This document shows, one piece after another, positions 1 to 5,423 of a stretch of DNA of 5,423 bases. The first letter of the stretch is position 1, and every line of letters starts with the position of its first letter. Source of the stretch: a bacterium (GTDB taxonomy: Bacteria; Bacteroidota; Bacteroidia; Bacteroidales; Muribaculaceae). Made by a program: the position numbers and the translations under genes. Under the pieces are notes generated by a model. That model had not been told where the DNA came from and did no database searches. It worked only from the letters and a program-made list of their open reading frames with translations. The stretch covers positions 1-5,423 of the forward strand of contig SFVH01000056.1 of assembly GCA_004561555.1 (NCBI GenBank). Direction: 5' to 3'.

Positions 1-77
1 ATTGGCAATTGCAAAACAAAAAAAATCAATCAAGACGCTATTGGAGTGAATTATCCGGCTCAACAATGCAATAATAC

Positions 78-1451
78 TTATCCGAAGAGACTGCGGAAAA
101 CATCTTCCACCCTCGACACTTCCACAACCTCAACTTTAAAACGATTCAAATTCACCCCTTTAAGATTATTATGAGGCACAAAAATTTTAGAGAAACCAAG
201 TTTATCAGCTTCCACGATGCGCTGTTCGAGACGAGTGACCGGACGAATTTCGCCCGACAACCCCACTTCACCGGTCAAGCATACACTCCGTGAGATAGGC
301 ATGTCGACATTAGACGACAAAATCGAGCTAATAACCGCGAGGTCTAACGCCGGGTCATTAACCTTAAATCCTCCGGCGATATTTAAGAACACATCCTTCA
401 ATGCCAATTTAAAACCCACCCTTTTTTCTAAAACAGCGAGGAGCATATTCATACGTTTTGCATCAAACCCGGTGACAGAGCGCTGAGCTGTGCCATAAGC
501 GGCAGTACTCACCAAAGCTTGCGACTCCACGAGCAACGGGCGCACCCCCTCAATTGTCACTCCCACGGCTGAGCCCGACAGTTCGGCTTCTGCATCGGAG
601 ATTAGCAATTCCGAAGGGTTAGCCACTTCTCTTAACCCCACTTGAGTCATCTCATAAATACCCATTTCAGAAGTACTTCCAAAGCGATTTTTTATAGAGC
701 GAAGAATTCGATACATATAATGACGGTCGCCTTCAAATTGCAGCACAGCGTCAACGATATGTTCGAGCACCTTAGGGCCGGCGATACTTCCCTCCTTATT
801 AATATGTCCGATAAGGATAACCGGCACCCCACTCTCCTTAGCATATTTGAGCAACGCTGCAGCACACTCCCTCACTTGCCCCACACTACCGGCAGCCGAC
901 TCGAGAGCCTCCGAAGCGATGGTTTGGATAGAATCGATGACCACGATACCCGGGTTGCTATTATTAATATGCTGAAAAATAATCTCCAGCGATGTTTCGC
1001 AGACGATGTAGCACTCACCGCCATCGACACCGAGACGTTCGGCCCTCATTTTCAGTTGTTGTGCACTTTCCTCGCCCGACACATACAGCACCTTACGACT
1101 ACGGATGCGAATCATATTTTGCAACACGAGCGTTGACTTACCGATACCCGGCTCACCCCCGATAAGGATTATCGAGCCCGGCACCAACCCTCCTCCAAGC
1201 ACCCTATTAAGTTCGCCACTTGGCATTGACAACCGCTCCAACGACTCCTGCTTAATCTCCGAGAGCTTCAACGGATGCGACTCCAACTTGGATTGTGGCA
1301 ACAATGAACGAGCGTTTTTGCTTACTTTCACTCTTTCTTCCGTGTATGTATTCCATTCGCCGCAAGCGGGACATTTCCCGAGCCACTTAGGCGACTCGTT
1401 GCCACAATTAGAACAAAAAAATATAGACTTTTCTTTAGCCATACACCCCAT
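78..1451 (-). CDS. radA: DNA repair protein RadA (Sms), branch-migration ATPase
   Basis: RadA is a RecA-like, DnaB-like ATPase that drives branch migration of recombination intermediates in the cytoplasm and helps repair DNA breaks. The 457-residue product has the full family layout and usual length. A four-cysteine zinc finger comes first (C13, C16, C27, C30). The RecA-type ATPase core follows, with Walker A GGEPGIGKST at 98-107 and a Walker B strand ending at D173. The RadA-specific KNRFG motif is at 254-258. A Lon-protease-like C-terminal domain covers about 275-457. The stop is TAA, read as the complement of 78-80. The start is ambiguous. The first ATG (1449-1451) overlaps the upstream methyltransferase stop by one base. 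The second, at residue 4 (1440-1442), gives MAKEKSIFFC, which matches how RadA proteins usually begin and is my preferred start. It is the second gene of a minus-strand pair and probably shares the promoter near 2222-2229. No frameshift or lost motif is seen. Confidence 0.97.
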   Translation of the reverse strand: MGCMAKEKSIFFCSNCGNESPKWLGKCPACGEWNTYTEERVKVSKNARSLLPQSKLESHPLKLSEIKQESLERLSMPSGELNRVLGGGLVPGSIILIGGEPGIGKSTLVLQNMIRIRSRKVLYVSGEESAQQLKMRAERLGVDGGECYIVCETSLEIIFQHINNSNPGIVVIDSIQTIASEALESAAGSVGQVRECAAALLKYAKESGVPVILIGHINKEGSIAGPKVLEHIVDAVLQFEGDRHYMYRILRSIKNRFGSTSEMGIYEMTQVGLREVANPSELLISDAEAELSGSAVGVTIEGVRPLLVESQALVSTAAYGTAQRSVTGFDAKRMNMLLAVLEKRVGFKLALKDVFLNIAGGFKVNDPALDLAVISSILSSNVDMPISRSVCLTGEVGLSGEIRPVTRLEQRIVEADKLGFSKIFVPHNNLKGVNLNRFKVEVVEVSRVEDVFRSLFG

Positions 1452-2203
1452 TAAATAATACGACGACGAAATTCAGCCACCACCACAGCAGTAGCCATAC
1501 CTACATTTAACGATTCAGAAGTAACAGCACCTTTAGGGAACGATGGTATCAGCAACTTCTTATTAGCAAATCCTGCCACCTCTTCCGAAATACCCTTACC
1601 TTCATTACCCATTACGATAAAACCCCTATTTTGCAAATCGGCATCATACAAATTACTCCCGTCAAGCATCGTGGCATAAACCGGCAGATGAGGATACTTT
1701 TGAAACAGCTGCGGAAGAGAGCCATACCTCACGTTAACACGCGAAATTGCACCCATTGTGGCTTGCACCACTTTCGGGTTATACACATCGACGGTATCGT
1801 TGCTACAAAACACATTTTCAATGCCAAACCAATCAGCAATTCGGATAATTGTGCCAAGATTTCCCGGGTCTTGGATACCATCGAGCACCAACGAGAGCTT
1901 CTTGTCGAGCATCTCAATTGCGGGAACAACCTTAAACTCATACACTGCCATCACGTCGGAAGCTGTCTTAAGCATCGACATCTTATCCATTTGTCGACGA
2001 GAAACAATCTCCAACATTTCGTGGCACACATCCGAGTGAGCCTCAACCCACTGCTCGGTAGCGAACAAATGCCGCACCTTAAAATTACCTATCGTGTCGA
2101 GGACACACTTAGAGCCCTCGGCGACAAAACATTTCTCCTTATCGCGATTTTTCTTTTGCGACAACGAATATACCCACTTTATGATATTGTTGCTTACTTC
2201 CAT
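1451..2203 (-). CDS. TrmH/SpoU-family RNA 2'-O-ribose methyltransferase
   Basis: This is probably an S-adenosylmethionine-dependent enzyme that methylates a ribose 2'-OH in rRNA or tRNA; the target base cannot be read from the sequence. The 250-residue product has two parts. Residues about 18-95 look like the SpoU substrate-binding domain, with the typical opening of basic residues followed by CFVAEGSKCV at 25-34. Residues about 104-249 are the SPOUT knot domain with its three motifs. Motif 1 is DGIQDPGNLGTIIRIADWFG at 108-127 (N115, R121), motif 2 is GFIVMGNEGKGIS at 194-206 (N200, E201), and motif 3 runs from P220 to about 245 with ESLNVGMATA at 230-239. Length is normal for the family. The ATG is the complement of 2201-2203, and a TAnnTTTG box lies 18 bp upstream of it. 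The TAA stop shares one base with the first possible radA ATG (TAATG), suggesting translational coupling. RlmB- or TrmH-like specificity is possible, so no symbol is given. Confidence 0.93.
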   Translation of the reverse strand: MEVSNNIIKWVYSLSQKKNRDKEKCFVAEGSKCVLDTIGNFKVRHLFATEQWVEAHSDVCHEMLEIVSRRQMDKMSMLKTASDVMAVYEFKVVPAIEMLDKKLSLVLDGIQDPGNLGTIIRIADWFGIENVFCSNDTVDVYNPKVVQATMGAISRVNVRYGSLPQLFQKYPHLPVYATMLDGSNLYDADLQNRGFIVMGNEGKGISEEVAGFANKKLLIPSFPKGAVTSESLNVGMATAVVVAEFRRRII

Positions 2204-2221
2204 ATTTGAAAAAATTCATCA

Positions 2222-2229
2222 CAAACATA
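2222..2229 (-). promoter_or_regulatory. Bacteroidetes-type -7 promoter box for the methyltransferase-radA pair
   Basis: On the minus strand this reads TATGTTTG, an exact match to the Bacteroidetes TAnnTTTG -7 element. It lies 18 bp upstream of the methyltransferase ATG, which would leave a short leader. I could not find a clear TTTG -33 element at the usual 19-21 bp further upstream. The call therefore rests on the -7 box, its position and the divergent gene layout. Confidence 0.5.
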
Positions 2230-2252
2230 CGAATTATTTACCTTAAAGAAGC

Positions 2253-2260
2253 TAACTTTG
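2253..2260 (+). promoter_or_regulatory. Bacteroidetes-type -7 promoter box for the 186-aa protein and exonuclease pair
   Basis: TAACTTTG matches the Bacteroidetes TAnnTTTG -7 element exactly. It ends 17 bp before the ATG at 2278, almost mirroring the opposite box at 2222-2229. It lies inside the longer reading frame that could begin with TTG at 2206. If it is used, the transcript would begin downstream of that TTG, which favours the ATG at 2278. No good TTTG -33 element is seen at the expected spacing. Confidence 0.5.
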
Positions 2261-2277
2261 TCAAAAAACTTATATAT

Positions 2278-2838
2278 ATGAATCAAAATACTACAGACAT
2301 CGACCTCTGCATTATCATAGACGGCGACTATTTAGATTTCGTAACAAAAGATATGAAATCATTTTTTGATGAAAAAACCGACGCTACGACACAGCCCATT
2401 GAATTGGCTCAATTTGCCTACTATGTCAGCACCCTCAACAATATTGAAGGCAGCGACAATCAGATAGTGGTCATGATGGCATTGTGCGACTCAAAACTAT
2501 TCAGTGCATTTACAACGCCGGACATCGAAAAAAATTATTCGCAAGCGTCATATCAAACCGATGCAGGCATAATAGAATTTTTCGTTGGGAAATCGGAGAA
2601 TATGGCTCCATCCGAAGAATTCACCCTCGACCTACTTAGCGTGGCTGTGTCACAACAAAATATCAAGCGAATATGCGTGATTGCCGATTCAAGCATGAAA
2701 GAAGATGTTGAAGAAATATCACGACAAAAAGGTAACGTGAAATTGTTAACAATCAACCCTTCACAAATCGCAGAAGACACCAATCCTGAAGACTCCTTAG
2801 CATACCCGATAATGCTATCATTAAATGTGGGCGATTAA
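2278..2838 (+). CDS. Small acidic protein of unknown function, DUF6621-like
   Basis: This encodes a soluble-looking 186-residue protein with no signal peptide or membrane segment. By overall pattern (an LCIIIDGDYLDFV opening, a central run of short beta strands, an LAYPIML motif near the C terminus at 174-180) it resembles a Bacteroidales family that I remember as DUF6621. No function is established that I know of. A hydrophobic strand ends in D15 and D17 (IIIDGD). A helix-like stretch EEFTLDLLSVAV (113-124) is followed by a strand RICVIAD (131-137). This order is faintly like NYN/PIN-type nuclease folds, but that is inference and the catalytic set may be incomplete. The frame is open back to a TTG at 2206. 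I chose the ATG at 2278 because a TAnnTTTG box lies between the two, and the TTG would lie only two bases from the divergent gene start. The exonuclease gene follows 27 bp downstream on the same strand, so an operon is likely. The sequence is AT-rich (20 of 60 bases G+C in 2701-2760). Confidence 0.85.
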   Translation: MNQNTTDIDLCIIIDGDYLDFVTKDMKSFFDEKTDATTQPIELAQFAYYVSTLNNIEGSDNQIVVMMALCDSKLFSAFTTPDIEKNYSQASYQTDAGIIEFFVGKSENMAPSEEFTLDLLSVAVSQQNIKRICVIADSSMKEDVEEISRQKGNVKLLTINPSQIAEDTNPEDSLAYPIMLSLNVGD

Positions 2839-2865
2839 AAATGTCAGGCAACAAACGAGAGTAAT

Positions 2866-3354
2866 ATGCAAGACTTTGCAGCAATAGACTTTGAGACAGC
2901 CAACAACGAACGTTCATCGGTGTGCTCCGTGGGCGTGGTTATAGTGCGTGGAGGGAAGATTGAAAAAAAATTCTACTCGCTCATCAAGCCCGAGCCGGAA
3001 TATTACAATTATTGGTGTAGCCGAGTGCACGGACTCTGTATCACCGACACCGATGATGCCCCAATATTTCCCGAAGTGTGGCAGCAAATCCAGCCACTCA
3101 TCGAAGAGCTGCCGTTGGTGGCTCACAACAAAGCTTTTGATGAGAGTTGCCTTAAAGCCGCATTCCGCGTCTATCAGATGGATTATCCCGACTACGAATT
3201 TCATTGCACTTGCATTGCCTCACGTCGACAATGGCCCGGCGAGTCGAGCACACTCGACGCAGCATCACTTCGTTGCGGATATGACTTGAGAAACCACCAT
3301 CATGCGCTTGCCGATGCAGAGGCTTGTGCAGCTATAGCATTAAAAATCTTGTGA
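2866..3354 (+). CDS. Stand-alone DnaQ-like (DEDDh) 3'-5' exonuclease
   Basis: The 162-residue product is a compact DEDDh exonuclease that should remove nucleotides from the 3' end of DNA or RNA using two metal ions. All motif residues are present: ExoI DFET with D8 and E10, ExoII HNKAFD with D92, and ExoIII HHALAD with H145 and D150. The region around 19-29 and the YWCSRVHGL stretch at 49-57 fit the DNA polymerase III epsilon-like group found as single-domain proteins in Bacteroidetes. The length covers only the nuclease domain; there is no polymerase-binding tail, BRCT or helicase domain. It could act in proofreading, repair or RNA trimming, and the sequence does not decide between these. 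The ATG at 2866 is the first in frame near the motif and lies 27 bp after the 186-aa gene stop, consistent with one transcript. The end is marked by three in-frame stops in a row (TGA TAA TGA, 3352-3360). Confidence 0.93.
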   Translation: MQDFAAIDFETANNERSSVCSVGVVIVRGGKIEKKFYSLIKPEPEYYNYWCSRVHGLCITDTDDAPIFPEVWQQIQPLIEELPLVAHNKAFDESCLKAAFRVYQMDYPDYEFHCTCIASRRQWPGESSTLDAASLRCGYDLRNHHHALADAEACAAIALKIL

Positions 3355-3374
3355 TAATGAGAAACCTGTTGACA

Positions 3375-3386
3375 TGATATTTATCA
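3375..3386. repeat. Short palindrome TGATA-TT-TATCA in the spacer
   Basis: This is a perfect 5-bp inverted repeat around two T bases, between the exonuclease and the large right-hand gene. Flanking CTG (3366-3368) and CAG (3387-3389) also mirror each other, though with unequal spacing. The loop is too short for a good RNA hairpin, so a protein-binding operator is the more natural reading. An AT-rich palindrome of this size can also arise by chance. Confidence 0.25.
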
Positions 3387-3398
3387 CAGTTAAGAATT

Positions 3399-3414
3399 AG
3401 GAATGGTCCTTTTT
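3399..3414 (+). terminator. Weak hairpin plus T-run, possible terminator of the exonuclease unit
   Basis: AGGA (3399-3402), a four-base loop and TCCT (3407-3410) form a 4-bp stem that runs directly into a T tract ending at 3414. The position, about 45 bp after the exonuclease stop, suits a terminator. The stem is short and only half G-C, so it would be a weak one. Confidence 0.25.
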
Positions 3415-3439
3415 CGGGAAGTCAGGTACTCGACATGAT

Positions 3440-3447
3440 TATTTTTG
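3440..3447 (+). promoter_or_regulatory. Bacteroidetes-type -7 promoter box for the large right-hand gene
   Basis: TATTTTTG fits TAnnTTTG and ends 21 bp before the ATG at 3469, close to the spacing of the two boxes in the 2204-2277 region. T-rich sequence makes a chance match easier here. No TTTG -33 element is seen at the usual spacing; the nearest candidate is TTTTC at 3411-3415, about 25 bp upstream. Confidence 0.35.
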
Positions 3448-3468
3448 CCAAAAATCATTGTCTGGGAA

Positions 3469-5423
3469 ATGAAAAACACAATTCGAACTTTCAATCTTAA
3501 GATGCCCGACGGCTCTTGCAGAGACGGGCGCGAGTATATCAATCTGCGACGCAATGTAGAAAGGCTCACTGTTGTGGGTCGCGCTAAGGAAATAGGCGAA
3601 AAGAATGCCGGCGACCGACTGCTGGGCGACGACCTGCGCTCTTCAAGGCGATATTTCTTTGTGCAACGCAATCACTGCCAAGTGGTTGTCATCGGCTATA
3701 GCGATGCTGACGGCAATTTCACCTCTTGCGAGCAACTTCTCTTTGAGAGCAATAGCGAGGTAGAGATGACAGTGGCAGGCGACTTTGTGGTGTTTGGCGG
3801 TGGCGACACCCTAACTTATGCATGGTATAACGGCGACGGTTACAGCTACCTCGGAGCGATGCCGGAGGTGCCTACGGTGACATTCGGCACTTCAACGGGC
3901 ATCCCGCTATCAACGCCTCACAAAAATGTGACCCTCACCCAAACATACAACCACTGGAACGAAGGCTTGTGTCGCAAAGACGAGCAGATGGTGATGTCGC
4001 AGTGGGACGACGCAGTGAAGCAGCTACGAGCGCAAGCCGCCACCACCGGACTGTGCTTGCAACGCATAAAACTCCGGTTGGCACTCCGCCTCTATGACGA
4101 CAGTCTACTATGGGGCGAGACACAACAACCTTCGGGCAACGACAACATGCTACAAGCCGAGGTGAAAGCCGACGGCTCGCTTCTCACCGAAGGTTTCTCT
4201 ATAAATGCCATGGCGTGGCGGCCCACAATGCGGCTTATATCGCCGGGCATCGGACAATGGGCATCGTTAGTGAAAGCCATAGAAGTGTGGGCGGCAAGCT
4301 ACGATGACGAGCAACGCTATGTGGATATTCAAACCACTGAGAGCACCGCCAATCCGTCGCTAAAATACATTACCATTAAAGAGCGCGGCAGCGGCGATGA
4401 AGAGAAATTGCGCAAACTTGCCGAAGCATCGTCGTGGCGACAGATAGCGGTGATTACCGATATCGACGGCTTCCGACAAGGCATAATCAGCGGTGAGGGC
4501 ATTTTGCCGACAGGCGACGGCACGGTGGCGATAAAGGTAATCCCCGACGGCGAGATAGCTGTGCCACAACTCCCGCTACACGTAGGAGCGAAGGTGATGG
4601 CTGAGGCAGGAGGCAAACTCCTCGTCGGCGACATTGTGAGCCATATGCCCTTACCACCTTATTATCTATCACTTGTCGATCCCGATGATCTCTGCGACGG
4701 TGTGGCAAGCACCTTTGTGACAATAGACTATGCCACACCACAAGGGATATCACGCACGGTGAGGGCTGAAGTTGGAGAACACTATGCTATGCGACTGTCT
4801 CCAATGATTGTGGTTGCCGACAGCCGTGCCCGATGTCTCACTGTGACCATCATCGCTTCGGGTGAACGACGCCGAGTGAGCATACCACTCACGCCATCGG
4901 CAGATGGCGCCTACGCTTATGCAGTAAATGTCGACGGATTTCTTCTCACCATCACCACCGACATTTCAATCCCACAAGCAATAATGCCAACCATTGAATT
5001 GCCACATATGCTATGTTGCGCAACGATAAGTAATCCACTTCTCTTGCAGAGCCTTGATGTCAGAGTGCCGGATGTTAACGCTATCTCACCGACAATGCGC
5101 TACGGCTCGTCGTGGCTCCTTGGGCGCAGTCCGGCGTGCGTGTTTTCTTCCGACGGGATGCGTCTGCTGTCGTTTGACAACAAAGGACACTGCACAGCCG
5201 CCACTCTTATTTCGCGCCACACCGTCGACTCACCTCGTAATCTCACCGTCACCTCCCGCGGCTTGACTTTTATCGACCGTGGCAACCGGTTCTGCCGTTA
5301 TGAAGGAAGCAAGGTGAAAGCCACATCGTTGAAAGTGAGCAATGCCATAGGGTTGGCATGGTCTACAACATGGCAAGAAACGTGGGTAATATGTCACGAC
5401 GAATGTCTTGTTGTGGCTGACGA
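3469..5423 (+). CDS. Large all-beta protein, phage structural (propeller-like) candidate; 3' end cut by the window
   Basis: The frame is open from the ATG at 3469 to the last base, 651 codons plus two bases, with no stop, so the gene is partial only because the window ends. An in-frame TGA at 3436-3438 limits the start, and the ATG is the first in frame after it. There is no signal peptide or membrane segment. The product is rich in short beta strands and DG/GD turns. The N terminus has MPDGSCRDGREYINLRRN (12-29), then TVVG (34-37). Next comes a region with LRLALRLYDDS (202-212) and WASLVKAIEVWAAS (264-277), then GGKLLVGDIV (381-390). The C-terminal part has ACVFSSDGMRLLSFDNKG (556-573), GLTFIDRGN (598-606) and spaced tryptophans W631, W635 and W639. 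From memory, this order matches large proteins of Bacteroidetes prophages that combine beta-propeller-like halves with a fibronectin-like middle. That assignment is inference. G+C content looks higher than in the preceding genes (33 of 60 in 4441-4500). A cell-surface or domesticated phage-derived role is possible. Confidence 0.85.
   Translation, partial: MKNTIRTFNLKMPDGSCRDGREYINLRRNVERLTVVGRAKEIGEKNAGDRLLGDDLRSSRRYFFVQRNHCQVVVIGYSDADGNFTSCEQLLFESNSEVEMTVAGDFVVFGGGDTLTYAWYNGDGYSYLGAMPEVPTVTFGTSTGIPLSTPHKNVTLTQTYNHWNEGLCRKDEQMVMSQWDDAVKQLRAQAATTGLCLQRIKLRLALRLYDDSLLWGETQQPSGNDNMLQAEVKADGSLLTEGFSINAMAWRPTMRLISPGIGQWASLVKAIEVWAASYDDEQRYVDIQTTESTANPSLKYITIKERGSGDEEKLRKLAEASSWRQIAVITDIDGFRQGIISGEGILPTGDGTVAIKVIPDGEIAVPQLPLHVGAKVMAEAGGKLLVGDIVSHMPLPPYYLSLVDPDDLCDGVASTFVTIDYATPQGISRTVRAEVGEHYAMRLSPMIVVADSRARCLTVTIIASGERRRVSIPLTPSADGAYAYAVNVDGFLLTITTDISIPQAIMPTIELPHMLCCATISNPLLLQSLDVRVPDVNAISPTMRYGSSWLLGRSPACVFSSDGMRLLSFDNKGHCTAATLISRHTVDSPRNLTVTSRGLTFIDRGNRFCRYEGSKVKATSLKVSNAIGLAWSTTWQETWVICHDECLVVAD

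Noticed and set aside
1..77. Possible radA terminator: eight A bases at 18-25 (T run on the minus strand) and the palindrome GCAATTGC at 5-12
   Set aside because: No stable stem lies directly before the T run on the minus strand, and the 8-bp palindrome lies beyond it. The stretch is short intergenic DNA with no other visible feature.
642..1136. Plus-strand open frame of 164 codons inside radA
   Set aside because: It lies antisense to the conserved ATPase core of radA, and its translation has no family resemblance.
1631..2209. Plus-strand open frame of 192 codons opposite the methyltransferase
   Set aside because: It is antisense to all three SPOUT motifs, is His/Arg-rich in the manner of a reverse-strand shadow, and has no promoter of its own.
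2841..2864. Seven-codon frame (MSGNKRE) ending one base before the exonuclease ATG
   Set aside because: It could be a coupling leader peptide, but so short a frame in a 27-bp gap is easily chance and nothing else supports it.
3369..3397. TTGACA at 3369-3374 with AAGAAT 17 bp later, resembling a sigma70 -35/-10 pair
   Set aside because: Bacteroidetes primary sigma factors do not use this consensus, and the -10 half is a poor match. The TAnnTTTG box at 3440 is the better candidate.
3390..3671. Minus-strand open frame of 93 codons across the start of the large right-hand gene
   Set aside because: It overlaps the long plus-strand frame from 3469, has low-complexity Ser/Arg-rich sequence and no recognisable motif. 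It is a shadow, as are the other short frames between 3900 and 5300.

Overview
The window looks like a piece of a Bacteroidetes chromosome, most likely order Bacteroidales. Three things point there. The likely promoters carry the TAnnTTTG element that this phylum uses in place of a Pribnow box. The start sites lack strong Shine-Dalgarno sequences. One gene (2278-2838) resembles a family, remembered as DUF6621, that I know only from Bacteroidales. No RNA gene, CRISPR array, insertion sequence or tRNA was seen. All family assignments come from reading the translations, with no database search.

The left part (78-2203, minus strand) is a two-gene unit read right to left. A SpoU/TrmH-type RNA 2'-O-methyltransferase comes first, followed by radA, a recombination and branch-migration ATPase. 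The stop of the first and the first possible start of the second share one base (TAATG). The middle (2278-3354, plus strand) is a divergent two-gene unit: a small acidic protein of unknown function (186 aa), then a stand-alone DEDDh 3'-5' exonuclease of the DnaQ/epsilon type. The 74-bp space between the two units holds two divergent TAnnTTTG boxes, each 17-18 bp from the start codon it would serve. This also indicates that the small protein starts at the ATG at 2278 and not at the TTG 72 bases upstream.

The right part (3355-5423) differs. After a 114-bp spacer with a palindrome, a direct repeat, a weak hairpin with a T run and another TAnnTTTG box, a single reading frame opens at 3469 and runs off the window end with no stop (651 codons plus 2 bases). 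Its product is an all-beta-looking protein. Its order of motifs recalls the large beta-propeller-like structural proteins found in Bacteroidetes prophages (from memory). It looks richer in G+C than the genes just before it. The window may therefore end just inside a prophage, a phage remnant or another accessory locus beside housekeeping DNA-repair genes. This is the least explained part of the window, and the neighbouring sequence would settle it.

Functionally, radA and the exonuclease are both DNA-maintenance genes and the methyltransferase acts on RNA. Nothing in the sequence shows that they work as one pathway. No convincing new multi-gene system is visible in this window.
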